In this document: positions 19,832-29,655 of the stretch, piece after piece | How positions within the stretch are numbered: position 1 is the first letter of the stretch | How the letters are laid out: every line of letters starts with the position of its first letter | Assembly: GCF_002742645.2 (NCBI RefSeq) | Contig: NZ_CP033875.1 | Location: 1,342,001 to 1,406,000, forward strand | Direction of reading: 5' to 3' | Length of the DNA stretch: 64,000 nucleotides | Origin: Caulobacter sp. FWC26 | Lineage (GTDB): Bacteria; Pseudomonadota; Alphaproteobacteria; Caulobacterales; Caulobacteraceae | Program-made: the position numbers and the translations under genes | The notes under the pieces: generated by a model | What the model saw: the letters and a program-made list of their open reading frames with translations, nothing else | Database searches by the model: none | What the model was told of the DNA's origin: nothing

Positions 19832-21157
19832 ATGTCGCGAATGGAGGATCGGAAACAGGCCCGCGAAGGTCTGAAGGCCACGCTCGTGCGCCAGCCCGCC
19901 ATCGCGGCCGTCGATCTGGGCGCGTCGAAGGTGACGTGCTTCATCATGAAGGCTGATGGCATTCATCGGGACAACCGCACCCTGACCACAGCCGGCGTCG
20001 GCTATGTGCAGTCGCGCGGCGTGCGCGGCGGCGCGATCGTCAATCTGGATGAGGCCGCCCAAGCCATCGCTCAGGCCGTCGAACGCGCCGAGACTGTCGC
20101 CGGCGTCAGCGTTCAGGGCGTCAGCGTCTGCACCGCCGGCGGCCAGCTGGCCAGCCACCGCGTTCACACCCAGGTGTCGCTGGGCGCGCGTCCGATCGGC
20201 GACGGCGACCTGTCGCGCGCCATCGCTTCGGCCCTGGCCCAGGTCCGCATTCCCGGCCGCAAACCGATCCACCTGCTTCCCATCGCCTGGTCCGTCGACG
20301 GCCAGCGCGGTATCCGCGACCCGCGCGCCATGTTCGGCCGCGCTCTGGGTCTTGAGCTGCTGGTGGTCTCGGTCAACGAGAACATCTTCCACACGTTGGC
20401 CCACTGCGTGGAGCGGGCGCACCTGTCGTTCGAAGGCATCGTCGCCGCGCCGTTCGCCTCGGCCCTGGCGGCCCTGGAAGAGGACGAGATGGACCTCGGC
20501 GCCGTCTGCATCGACATGGGCGGCGGCTCGACCTCCGTGGCCGTGTTCAACAACGGCGCGCTCTGCCACGTCGACAGCCTCGCTGTCGGCGGCGGGCACG
20601 TCACCCAGGACATCGCGCGCGGCCTTCAGACCTCGGTCGTCGGCGCCGAGCGCATCAAGACCCTGCACGGCAGCGCCATCGCCTCGGCCAACGAGGATCG
20701 CGAGATGATCGAGGCGCCGCCGCGCGGCGACGATCCTGGCGCGGGTCCGGTGATCGCCCCGCGCAGCCTGCTCAAGGGCATCATCCAGCCGCGTGTCGAG
20801 GAGACCCTGGAACTGCTGCGCGAACGCCTGAAGGCTTCGGGTGCGCCGGTCGAGCCGGGCGCGGGGATCGTGCTGACGGGCGGCGCCAGCCAGCTGGCCG
20901 GCGTGCGCGAAGTGGCGGTGCGCGTCTTCGACCGTCCGGTTCGCCTGGGCCGTCCACGTAGGGTTCCTCATTTGGCCGACGCCGCCTCGGGGCCGGCCTT
21001 CTGCGCCGCCGCAGGGGTTCTGCACCGCACGGCCTTTGGCCCGCGCGAAGCCGTTTCCTCCAAGGCCCTGGCCGGCGGCGTGGCGCGCAAGCGGCCAATC
21101 GATCCGAACGCCAGTCCCGTCGCCAAGGCCGCCGCCTGGCTGCGCGACAATCTCTAG
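19832..21157 (+). CDS. ftsA: Cell division protein FtsA
   Basis: Actin-like ATPase that anchors FtsZ to the membrane. From the ATG at 19832 it has 441 residues; an in-frame GTG at 19820 and an ATG at 19841 are alternatives, and a GAGG at 19817 supports 19832. The phosphate-1 motif AAVDLGASKVTCF, the 1C domain region, the phosphate-2 motif CIDMGGGSTSVAVF and VLTGGASQLAGV (adenosine site) are all visible. The C-terminal KAAAWLRDNL is the amphipathic membrane-targeting helix. A strong terminator follows, so ftsZ depends mainly on its own promoter. Confidence 0.94.
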   Translation: MSRMEDRKQAREGLKATLVRQPAIAAVDLGASKVTCFIMKADGIHRDNRTLTTAGVGYVQSRGVRGGAIVNLDEAAQAIAQAVERAETVAGVSVQGVSVCTAGGQLASHRVHTQVSLGARPIGDGDLSRAIASALAQVRIPGRKPIHLLPIAWSVDGQRGIRDPRAMFGRALGLELLVVSVNENIFHTLAHCVERAHLSFEGIVAAPFASALAALEEDEMDLGAVCIDMGGGSTSVAVFNNGALCHVDSLAVGGGHVTQDIARGLQTSVVGAERIKTLHGSAIASANEDREMIEAPPRGDDPGAGPVIAPRSLLKGIIQPRVEETLELLRERLKASGAPVEPGAGIVLTGGASQLAGVREVAVRVFDRPVRLGRPRRVPHLADAASGPAFCAAAGVLHRTAFGPREAVSSKALAGGVARKRPIDPNASPVAKAAAWLRDNL

Positions 21158-21216
21158 GCCGCGACAAAAGCGCGCGAAGTCTTAAAGCGTGAGTAACACT
21201 ACAGTTTAACTTTCGG

Positions 21217-21250
21217 GGCCCGGTCGAGCGTCTTGACCGGGCCTTCTGCT
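21217..21250 (+). terminator. Rho-independent terminator after ftsA
   Basis: A perfect 9-bp stem, GGCCCGGTC (21217-21225) with GACCGGGCC (21235-21243), has a 9-base loop and is followed by TTCTGCT. It separates ftsQ-ftsA from the ftsZ promoter region. The T-run is short, so termination may be partial. Confidence 0.65.
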
Positions 21251-21343
21251 GCGTGGAAGTGGCGGTAGACGGAGGTTTTGAGCCTCAGCGGCGTTCGGTC
21301 GCACGCGCCTGTGGATCCCGTTAGAACCTTTGGTTCATTGAGG

Positions 21344-21450
21344 GATTCTGTTGATAGACCACAATTTATCCAACGGCCCCGCTCGACCGGGCCACGACTC
21401 AGATTATGCAGTTAACCGCCGATTAACGATGGTGGTTGTTCTGTTAACAC
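21344..21450 (+). promoter_or_regulatory. ftsZ control region: CtrA box and GANTC sites
   Basis: The 371 bases before ftsZ hold no gene. They contain a perfect full CtrA site, TTAA-N7-TTAA, at 21412-21426, and a further TTAAC at 21443-21447. There are two GANTC sites: GATTC at 21344-21348 and GACTC at 21396-21400. In Caulobacter, ftsZ is known to be repressed by CtrA and activated through GcrA/CcrM methylation, and this layout fits. The -35/-10 elements were not assigned with confidence. Confidence 0.8.
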
Positions 21451-21528
21451 GATCGTCGAGGCATCCCCGGCGATTAGGTGTCGCCGAGGTCTAATTTGAC
21501 GATTTCGGCGTAAGGACGCGAGGGTCCC

Positions 21529-23055
21529 ATGGCTATTTCTCTTTCCGCGCCGCGTACGACCGAGCTGAAGCCGCGCATCGTGGTTTTCGGCGTTGGCGGC
21601 GCTGGCGGCAACGCCGTGAACAACATGATCGAGGCGGGCCTCGAGGGTGTGGAGTTCGTGGTGGCCAATACTGACGCTCAGCAGCTTCAGTTCGCCAAGA
21701 CGGACCGTCGCATCCAGCTGGGTGTTCAGATCACCCAGGGCCTGGGCGCCGGCGCGCACCCTGAAGTGGGCATGAGCGCGGCCGAAGAGAGCTTCCCGGA
21801 GATCGGCGAGCACCTCGACGGCGCTCACATGGTTTTCATCACCGCCGGCATGGGCGGCGGCACCGGCACCGGCGCGGCGCCGATCATCGCCAAGTGCGCC
21901 CGTGAACGCGGCATCCTGACCGTCGGCGTCGTGACCAAGCCCTTCCACTTCGAAGGCCGTCACCGTATGCGTCTGGCCGATAGCGGCATCCAGGAGCTGC
22001 AGCGCTACGTCGACACCCTGATCGTCATTCCGAACCAGAACCTGTTCCGCGTCGCCAACGAGCGCACGACCTTCGCCGAGGCCTTCGGCATGGCCGACCA
22101 GGTGCTGCACTCGGGCGTGCGTTCGATCACCGACCTGATGGTGCTGCCGGGCCTGATCAACCTCGACTTCGCCGACGTACGCACGGTCATGACCGAGATG
22201 GGCAAGGCGATGATGGGCACGGGCGAAGGCACGGGCGAAGACCGCGCCCTGATGGCCGCTCAGAACGCCATCGCCAACCCGCTGCTGGACGAAGTCTCGC
22301 TGAAGGGCGCCAAGGCCGTGCTGGTCAATGTGACCGGCGGCATGGACATGACCCTGCTGGAAGTCGACGAGGCCGCCAACGCGATTTCGGATCAGGTCGA
22401 TCCGGAAGCCAACATCATCTTCGGCGCGGCCTTCGATCCGTCGCTGGAAGGCGTGATCCGCGTGTCGGTGGTGGCCACCGGCATGGACGGCGCTTCGATC
22501 GCCCAGATCGAGCCCAAGCCTGTGTCGCGCAACACCTCGGCGGCTCCGTTGATCGCCGAAACCACGCGTCCGGCGCCGCAGCCGGAGCCGGCCCGTCCGA
22601 CCGCACGCTATGAAGCCGCGCGTCCTGCCGAACGTCCGGTCGCCTTCGCCCCGGAGCCCGCTCCGGAGCCGGAGATCGTGATGTCGGCGCCTCAGGCCGA
22701 GCCGGAGGCCGAACTCTATTACGACGAGCCGACCGTAGCTGAAGAACCGCGTATTTCCGCGGCTCCGGCCCGGCCGGTGACCCGCATCGTCGACCCGCTG
22801 GTCGATGAAGCCGGTGACGAGCCGCTGTTCCCGGAGAGCAACTACTACGAGGAGCGTCGTCCGCAGAAGCAGGGCGGGTTCTTCTCGATGTTCGGCGGCG
22901 GTCGCCAGCGGTACGAGCAACAGGCCTCCGCGCCGCAGCCGCAATCGCGTTCGGCCCAGAGCGCGCGTCCGCAGATGCAGCCGATCGAGACGCCCCAGGC
23001 CGACGACGCCGAGGACCTTGAGATCCCGTCGTTCCTGCGCCGCCTGGCGAACTGA
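21529..23055 (+). CDS. ftsZ: Cell division GTPase FtsZ
   Basis: Tubulin-like GTPase that forms the division ring. The 508-residue protein has the N-terminal [13 protein letters not shown] nucleotide loop, the tubulin signature [13 protein letters not shown], and the T7 synergy loop [11 protein letters not shown]. After about residue 320 there is a long Pro/Ala/Glu-rich disordered linker (~170 residues), longer than in E. coli and typical of Caulobacter. The C-terminal conserved peptide [16 protein letters not shown] binds FtsA and other partners. A ribosome site (taaggacgcgaggg) precedes the ATG. A strong terminator follows. Confidence 0.97.
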   Translation: MAISLSAPRTTELKPRIVVFGVGGAGGNAVNNMIEAGLEGVEFVVANTDAQQLQFAKTDRRIQLGVQITQGLGAGAHPEVGMSAAEESFPEIGEHLDGAHMVFITAGMGGGTGTGAAPIIAKCARERGILTVGVVTKPFHFEGRHRMRLADSGIQELQRYVDTLIVIPNQNLFRVANERTTFAEAFGMADQVLHSGVRSITDLMVLPGLINLDFADVRTVMTEMGKAMMGTGEGTGEDRALMAAQNAIANPLLDEVSLKGAKAVLVNVTGGMDMTLLEVDEAANAISDQVDPEANIIFGAAFDPSLEGVIRVSVVATGMDGASIAQIEPKPVSRNTSAAPLIAETTRPAPQPEPARPTARYEAARPAERPVAFAPEPAPEPEIVMSAPQAEPEAELYYDEPTVAEEPRISAAPARPVTRIVDPLVDEAGDEPLFPESNYYEERRPQKQGGFFSMFGGGRQRYEQQASAPQPQSRSAQSARPQMQPIETPQADDAEDLEIPSFLRRLAN

Positions 23056-23077
23056 AAGACCCCCAAGACCTGAACAG

Positions 23078-23110
23078 ACGCCCCGGGATCGCTCCCGGGG
23101 CGTTTTGCTT
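23078..23110 (+). terminator. Rho-independent terminator after ftsZ
   Basis: A perfect 11-bp stem, ACGCCCCGGGA (23078-23088) with TCCCGGGGCGT (23093-23103), has a 4-base TCGC loop and is followed by TTTGCTTTG. It lies 22 bases after the ftsZ stop and marks the end of the dcw cluster. Confidence 0.88.
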
Positions 23111-23178
23111 TGTGCGCTCGCCTTGCGACTCTCGCCCGCCTTGGTCACAGTTCGCGCCGCGATCGCGAGGGGAAATCT

Positions 23179-25035
23179 ATGCGCAAGCTTTTGTTCGGCC
23201 TGTCGGCCTTGACCTTGGCCGTGGCCAGCGCGGCGGCCGCGCAGGACCCCGGTCCCGCAGCCCCTGTTCAATACGAAGTCGCGTTCTCCAACGCCACGCA
23301 CCGGGAAGCCCAGATCACCGCGATCTTCCGCAAGGTCCCCAAGGGCGCCTTGCAATTGCGGATGTCGCGGTCGTCGCCTGGCCGCTACGCAATCCATGAA
23401 TTCGCCAAGAACGTCTATCGGGTCAGCGCCGTCGACGGCGCGGGCAAGCCGCTGAAGGTCGAGCGCGCCGAGCCCTACGGCTGGTCCGTTTCAGGCCACG
23501 ACGGGACGGTGAAGGTCACCTACACCCTGTACGCTGATCGCGGTGACGGCACCTATTCGCAGGTCGACACGACCCACGCGCACCTGAACATGCCGGCGAC
23601 CTTCCTGTGGGCGGTCGGCTATGACGACAAGCCGATCCGTGTGCGTTTCGAACGCGCCGATCCAAGCTGGAAGATCGCCACCCAGCTCCCGCCGGTGGCC
23701 GGACAGGCCGACAGCTTCTGGGCGCCCAACCTTCAGTACTTCATGGACAGCCCCACCGAGCTCAGCGCCATGACCGTGCGCGAGTGGACGGTGACCGACA
23801 AGGGGCGCGATTACACCTTCCGCCTGGCTCTGCATGATCCCGGCACGCCCGAGGACGCTGACAAGTTCGCTGAGAAGTTGAAGGCCATCGTGCCCGAGCA
23901 CATCAAGGTGTTCGGCGAGCTGCCGAAGTTCGACTATGGCCAGTACACCTTTATCGCCGACTACATGCCGCAGATCACCGGCGACGGCATGGAGCATCGC
24001 AACTCCACCTTCATCAGCCAGCCGCGCTCGCTGTTCCGAGGCAATTTCAGCCAGCTGGGCACGGCCAGTCACGAGCTGTTCCACGCCTGGAACGTCGAGC
24101 GAATTCGTCCGGCCGAGCTGGAGCCGTTCGACTTCACCAAGGCCAATCCGACCCCGTCGCTATGGCTGGCCGAGGGCTTCACCCAGTACTACGGCCCGCT
24201 GCTGATCCGTCGGGCGGGGCAGTCGACCACCGACGAGTTCCTGACCGGGCTGTCCGGCACGTTGAACGGCGTGGTCAATGGACCCGGCCGGCTCTATGGT
24301 TCGCCGCAGGAGATGAGCCTGCGCGCGCCGTTCGTCGACGCCGCCGCCGCGCTGGACCCTGTTAATCCGAACATCTTCACGTCGTACTACCCCTACGGTG
24401 CGGTGATCGGTCTGGCCTTGGACCTGCAGCTGCGCGGGCGCGACAAGCCGCTCAGCCTTGATGACTTCATGAAGCAGATGTGGCGCGCCCACGGGGTGAC
24501 CGAAAAGCCCTACAAGCCGGCCGACATCCGCGCCGCCCTGGCCAAGACGACGGGGGATCAGGCCTTCGCCGACGCGTTCTTCAAGGCCAGCATCGAGGGC
24601 TCGGCCCTGCCGGACTTCGCGCCGCTGCTGGAGCGGGCGGGGCTGAAGCTGCGCCAGAAGTCGCCCAAGAAGGCCTGGCTGGGAGCCGGCCGCGTCAAGG
24701 TCAGCGGAACCGACCTGCTGCTCGATGCGCCGCCCGTACCGAACAGCCCGCTCTACGGAGCCGGCGTCGAGGTCGGCGACCGGATCGTCAGCATCGGGCG
24801 CTTCGTATTCGCCAACGAGAGCGACTGGACGGACGCGTTGGACCGCCTGAAGCCGGGCGAGTCCACGACTGTGAAATTCATCCAGCGGGGCCAAAGCCGC
24901 GAGGCGCCGCTCACGGTCGCCGCCGATCCAACCTTGGAGGTGGTGCGTTTCGAGAAGGCCGATCTCAAGCCGACCGAGGCGCAGCTCGCGTTCCGAAAGG
25001 CGTGGTTGGGCGCGGAGACCGAGGCGGCGAAGTAG
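23179..25035 (+). CDS. Exported M61-family glycyl aminopeptidase with PDZ domain
   Basis: A 618-residue exported zinc peptidase. The ATG at 23179 follows the ribosome site GAGGGG and begins a clear signal peptide (MRKLLFGLSALTLAVASAAAAQ). The N-terminal beta domain contains MSRSSPGRYAIHEFAKNVY, typical of M61. The gluzincin site is in SHELFHAWNVERIRP (HExxH type, here HELFH), with the third ligand region WLAEGFTQYY downstream. A C-terminal PDZ domain spans about residues 490-590 (GVEVGDRIVSIGRF). It probably trims N-terminal Gly or Ala from peptides in the periplasm. It stands alone between the ftsZ terminator and the Zur region. Confidence 0.88.
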   Translation: MRKLLFGLSALTLAVASAAAAQDPGPAAPVQYEVAFSNATHREAQITAIFRKVPKGALQLRMSRSSPGRYAIHEFAKNVYRVSAVDGAGKPLKVERAEPYGWSVSGHDGTVKVTYTLYADRGDGTYSQVDTTHAHLNMPATFLWAVGYDDKPIRVRFERADPSWKIATQLPPVAGQADSFWAPNLQYFMDSPTELSAMTVREWTVTDKGRDYTFRLALHDPGTPEDADKFAEKLKAIVPEHIKVFGELPKFDYGQYTFIADYMPQITGDGMEHRNSTFISQPRSLFRGNFSQLGTASHELFHAWNVERIRPAELEPFDFTKANPTPSLWLAEGFTQYYGPLLIRRAGQSTTDEFLTGLSGTLNGVVNGPGRLYGSPQEMSLRAPFVDAAAALDPVNPNIFTSYYPYGAVIGLALDLQLRGRDKPLSLDDFMKQMWRAHGVTEKPYKPADIRAALAKTTGDQAFADAFFKASIEGSALPDFAPLLERAGLKLRQKSPKKAWLGAGRVKVSGTDLLLDAPPVPNSPLYGAGVEVGDRIVSIGRFVFANESDWTDALDRLKPGESTTVKFIQRGQSREAPLTVAADPTLEVVRFEKADLKPTEAQLAFRKAWLGAETEAAK

Positions 25036-25060
25036 GGCGCGCCGGGCCAGTCCGACGGGT

Positions 25061-25127
25061 CTGTTACTGTATAACATTCCCACTTGTCGGGCGCGCCGAA
25101 ATTGTCCAATATGTTATAACATAACAT
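25061..25127 (+). promoter_or_regulatory. Two Zur-type operators upstream of the CobW gene
   Basis: Box 1, CTGTTACTGTATAACAT (25061-25077), and box 2, ATGTTATAACATAACAT (25111-25127), share the form xTGTTAy-N3-ATAACAT. Box 2 has perfect 7-bp arms. The pattern matches the zinc-uptake-regulator palindrome known in alphaproteobacteria (ATGTTATAxTATAACAT type). Their centres are 50 bases apart, close to five helical turns, so two dimers could bind the same face. Box 2 ends 13 bases before the ATG. Confidence 0.8.
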
Positions 25128-25140
25128 TTTGGATCTTCCC

Positions 25141-26357
<1,217 letters not shown>

Positions 26358-26361
<4 letters not shown>

Positions 26362-26537
26362 AGACCGCGCCGCCCGTGGACGCCGAGGGCGTCCTCCAGG
26401 AACCGACGCCCGAGTGGGTCGCCGCGCGTTTCGGGGTCAGCCGCGAGGAAGCCGAGTGGACCCTGGTCCTCTATCGGTTCTCGATGCTGCACCCCGAAGG
26501 GCCGGAGCCCGGGCGCTTCTTCTGCGAGGCGCTTTAG
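26358..26537 (+). CDS. Small protein coupled to the CobW gene
   Basis: A 59-residue ORF that starts at GTG overlapping the CobW stop (GTGA), which is typical of translational coupling. A TTG one codon earlier is also possible. The sequence ([27 protein letters not shown]...) is mixed polar and helical and looks like real protein rather than a high-GC shadow. It has no Cys cluster or His-rich stretch, so no metal site is evident. Its stop overlaps the stop of the convergent CPBP gene by 3 bases. The function is unknown; Zur control is inferred from the overlap only. Confidence 0.5.
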
Positions 26538-27475
26538 CTTGCGGACGTCCCGAAGCTCGCGGAACGGGCGCGGGCGGTGCGGAACGCGCCCGTGACGCCG
26601 AAACAGATCGATGCCGCTAGCAGGACGATCGTCGTGGCCACGCTGGCCTCGGGACCAAAAGCACCGCCCGTCAGCCACCACGGCGCGCCAGCCTTGGGGG
26701 CCAAGTCGATGACGAGGCTCTGCACCGCGATCCGGCCGCCGCTGACTTCGAGGCCGAATCCGACGCCCAGAAGCCAGTTCCAGGCGGTATGCCAGGCGCA
26801 GACGCCCCACAGCGACCCTTCCTTGATCGCATAGAGGCTGATCATGACGCCAAACAGGATCAGGTTGACCAGGGCCAAGGCCAGGTCCTTCGACGGCGCG
26901 ATGTTGCCGCCATGCATGACGGCGAACAGCACGCTGTTGATGACGACGGCGGCGACAAGACCGTGGCGCGAGGCGACCAGTTGCATCAGCCAGCCGCGCA
27001 TCAGCAGCTCTTCGGTCCCGCCCTGGATCATGAAGCCGCCGAGCAGGGCCAGGATCGGCAGGAAGAGGATCGGCGACGGCGCGGTCCAGACGCCGCGCCC
27101 CTCGATCCGATAGCCGCCGGCGATCCAGATCAGCGCGATGACGGCGAGCAGGAAGCCACAGCCGACCAGCAGGCCGCGCATGTATCGCCGGACAAACGCG
27201 CCATTGAAGCCCAGAACCCGCGGCGTACGCCGCTCGAACAGCCAGACCCAGGCCAGCAGCAGCAGGGCGGTGAAGCCGAAGCCAGCCAGTTGGATGACGA
27301 GTGGTAGCCACTGGGTCGCGAGATCGGCCTGATGGAAGCCCATCGGCTTCAATACGGCGAAGATCGTGGCCAGTTGGCCCAGAACGAAGAAGACGATGAT
27401 TAGCGGAATGGCCGCCGCCGTCCATGTGCGGCGATGCTTGGGCGCTCTAGGCCCGTAGAGTTCGACATTCTTCAA
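26534..27475 (-). CDS. CPBP-family intramembrane metalloprotease
   Basis: A 313-residue polytopic membrane protein of the CAAX protease/bacteriocin-processing family (ABI/CPBP). It has about eight hydrophobic helices. The family motifs EExxxR (GGTEELLMRGW), FxxxH (LFAVMHGGN) and a late Asn/His-type helix (WHTAWNWLLGVGFG) carry the catalytic glutamates and histidines. The start appears to be TTG at 27475 (no ATG nearby), so the exact N-terminus is uncertain. The substrate is unknown. The 3' end converges with the small ORF after the CobW gene. Confidence 0.82.
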   Translation of the reverse strand: MKNVELYGPRAPKHRRTWTAAAIPLIIVFFVLGQLATIFAVLKPMGFHQADLATQWLPLVIQLAGFGFTALLLLAWVWLFERRTPRVLGFNGAFVRRYMRGLLVGCGFLLAVIALIWIAGGYRIEGRGVWTAPSPILFLPILALLGGFMIQGGTEELLMRGWLMQLVASRHGLVAAVVINSVLFAVMHGGNIAPSKDLALALVNLILFGVMISLYAIKEGSLWGVCAWHTAWNWLLGVGFGLEVSGGRIAVQSLVIDLAPKAGAPWWLTGGAFGPEASVATTIVLLAASICFGVTGAFRTARARSASFGTSAS

Positions 27476-27607
27476 GGTGAGCCCCCGCTCGTTCGGTGTC
27501 CGCCGGTTATGGTCGGCGCCAAGGCTGCGCTCGTCGCCCAGAACGCGACGTCTGGAAACTTAATTATGTCTCATGAAGTCCCGCGCGTCCGTGCGAACGC
27601 GCGGCTT

Positions 27608-27898
27608 CTAGATCAAAAGCTCGATCAGAACCTGGACACGGTCGCCCGCCGTGACGCCGGCCCGACGGCGAACCTCGGCCTTCACGGGTAACAGGAAGCT
27701 CTTTGAGCGATTGTCGGGAAACACCGAGGTGTTCCAGGTAACCCCGCCGATTTGGGCTCGCACCCGAACGGAGCCGAAGCCCTCCGCCGGTCCGCTCAAG
27801 GCGCGAAGGCTCGCCGCGACTTCGCCGGGGAGGGTCGTGAAGAACCAACCGCCAGCTCCGGACGAGCGCCAGATCTCGGCTTCGAAGGTGTATTGCAT
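27608..27898 (-). CDS. DUF1905-type small beta-barrel protein
   Basis: A 96-residue protein starting MQYTFEAEIWRSSGAGGWFFT and matching the DUF1905 pattern: the EAEIWR opening, a WFFTTLP block, GSVRVRAQIGGVTWNTSVFPD and a closing VTAGDRVQVLIEL. The family folds as a small beta barrel and often accompanies YdeI-like proteins, but its function is not established. It lies 79 bases downstream of the SPFH gene on the same strand and may be co-transcribed with it. Confidence 0.75.
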   Translation of the reverse strand: MQYTFEAEIWRSSGAGGWFFTTLPGEVAASLRALSGPAEGFGSVRVRAQIGGVTWNTSVFPDNRSKSFLLPVKAEVRRRAGVTAGDRVQVLIELLI

Positions 27899-27976
27899 GG
27901 CCCTTCCGTCCTTTCAGGGCGGAAGATGGAGGGCGGCGCGTCGAGGCTTGTCAGCATCCGACGCGCCGCCGTCCGG

Positions 27977-28882
27977 TTAGTCGATCTTGACGAACGGCGT
28001 TCCGCCGCTGGTCACCTTGGGCATCTCACCGTTCCACTTTTCGATGGCCAGCTGCTGCAGGACTTGCGGATTGGCGCGCAGGGCCTCGCCCTTGATGCGG
28101 ATGGCCTCGGCCTCGCCCCGCGCCTTGGCGACGGCGGCGTTGGCTAGGGCGGTTTCCTTGGCTTCGAGCGCCTTGGCCGCCAAGGCTTCCTGCTCGAGCT
28201 GGGTCTTGGCCTGCATCTGCTGGATGATCGCCTGCGGGTAGCGGATCGAGCCGATCCAGTCGAGCTGGCTGATGTTGACGCCATGGCGGGCCCACTTGCC
28301 GGCCACGCGGGCATAGGCCTTCTGGATCACCATCTGGCGTCCGCCGCTGTAGAGCGTCTCGACCCCGACCTTCTCGGCCTCGGCCGCGACGGCCGAGCGG
28401 ACGTCGTTGCGGATCGGGCCGTCCAGCAGCTGGTCGAACGACAGGCGGTAGGTCTGGTACAGGTTCGGGGCTGAGGCCGGATTGACCTGCAGCGTCACCG
28501 AGATGTCCGCAGTCATCGGCAGGCCGGTGTTGTCCGAGAAGGTGATTTCCTCGTTCTCGTTGCCACGCTCGTCGGCTTCGCGTGTGTAGCCATAGGTGCG
28601 CTGGATCACCGGATACTGGATGATCCGCTCGCCAACGCCGCGCAGATACCAACGGGCGGGCAGGGGCTCGGGGTCGACGCCGGCCGACGAGCCCAGGGTG
28701 CGAATCTTCACGCCGACATTGCCCGGCTCGACCGTCGAGCTCTGGGTGACGACGACGCAGGAGCTCAGCAACAGCAGCACGACGCCGACGCTGATGGCCA
28801 AGGCCTGCTTGCCCTTGCTTTGGAAAGGCGACTTGAAGGGGGGCTTATTGCTGGAGGGGATGGCGAATGGGCTCTCGGGCAT
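27977..28882 (-). CDS. SPFH/Band 7 (prohibitin-like) membrane protein
   Basis: A 301-residue protein with a proline-rich cytoplasmic start, one membrane helix (about residues 27-48, ALAISVGVVLLLLSSCVVV), then an SPFH domain (VEPGNVGVKIRTLG to about residue 210) and a coiled coil rich in Ala/Glu/Lys (AKTQLEQEALAAKALEAKETALANAAVAKARGE in pieces). SPFH proteins form large ring oligomers on membranes and scaffold proteases or lipid domains. The start is 135 bases from the divergent Lrp/AsnC gene. The specific role is not determinable here. Confidence 0.82.
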   Translation of the reverse strand: MPESPFAIPSSNKPPFKSPFQSKGKQALAISVGVVLLLLSSCVVVTQSSTVEPGNVGVKIRTLGSSAGVDPEPLPARWYLRGVGERIIQYPVIQRTYGYTREADERGNENEEITFSDNTGLPMTADISVTLQVNPASAPNLYQTYRLSFDQLLDGPIRNDVRSAVAAEAEKVGVETLYSGGRQMVIQKAYARVAGKWARHGVNISQLDWIGSIRYPQAIIQQMQAKTQLEQEALAAKALEAKETALANAAVAKARGEAEAIRIKGEALRANPQVLQQLAIEKWNGEMPKVTSGGTPFVKID

Positions 28883-29017
28883 GCGGGGGTCCTCGCTCTA
28901 GATTTTCCACAGATGGTAGAGCGGTAAGCGCGACCGTGCGCAAGCGGTGTCTCCCACTCGCCTCGTAATTCCGCTAGCCTGACACGATCTGCCAATTTTA
29001 TCCGAAAACCGGTCACG

Positions 29018-29488
29018 ATGAAGCTGACGCGCGCCGATCGTAAGATTCTTCAGATCCTGCAGGAAGATGGCAAGATCTCGAACGTCGAGCTAGCCGAGCG
29101 GGTGGGCCTGTCGCCCAGTCCCTGCCTGCGCCGCGTCAAGCAACTGGAGGCGTCCGGCCTGATCAGCGGCTATGTGGCCCTGCTGGACCGGCGCAAGGCC
29201 CGGCTGGATGTGCTGGCCTATGTCGAGGTGCAGGTCGATCGCCACAGCGAGGAGGCCGCGGAGGCTTTCAAGCAGGCGGTTCTGCGCGAGCCCGAGGTCG
29301 TCGGCTGCTACGCCATGACCGGGGGGTACGACTACCTGCTGCGCGTGGTGGTGCCGAGCCTGGACGCCTATGCCGATTTCACCATGAAGCGCCTCCTGAA
29401 GATGCCGGCCGTGAAGGACGTGCGCTCCTCGTTCGTGCTGGACACCATCAAGGACCAGACGGCGCTGCCCTTGGATCATCTGCACTGA
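29018..29488 (+). CDS. Lrp/AsnC-family transcriptional regulator
   Basis: A 156-residue regulator. An N-terminal winged helix-turn-helix (KLTRADRKILQILQEDGK ... VGLSPSPCLRRVKQLE, residues 2-50) is followed by the RAM ligand-binding domain (about 65-150, with VVGCYAMTGGYDYLLRV, the signature effector-binding block). Such proteins respond to amino acids. It is transcribed toward the aromatic aminotransferase gene 168 bases downstream, so control of the tyrosine pathway is likely but inferred from position only. Confidence 0.9.
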   Translation: MKLTRADRKILQILQEDGKISNVELAERVGLSPSPCLRRVKQLEASGLISGYVALLDRRKARLDVLAYVEVQVDRHSEEAAEAFKQAVLREPEVVGCYAMTGGYDYLLRVVVPSLDAYADFTMKRLLKMPAVKDVRSSFVLDTIKDQTALPLDHLH

Positions 29489-29655
29489 TGCGTGGCCAAA
29501 TTTCGCATCCTGTGGCTAGTGAGATTTGATTCAGGTCATAAACTGCCAATTCTTCGGACAAGAGTGGTCACAATCGACAGGTTCTGACATCGGCTTGGCG
29601 TTAAGCTCCGCAGGCTGGTTGTCACGGCGCTTCGGCGCTGCTCGCAGGAGGTCGC

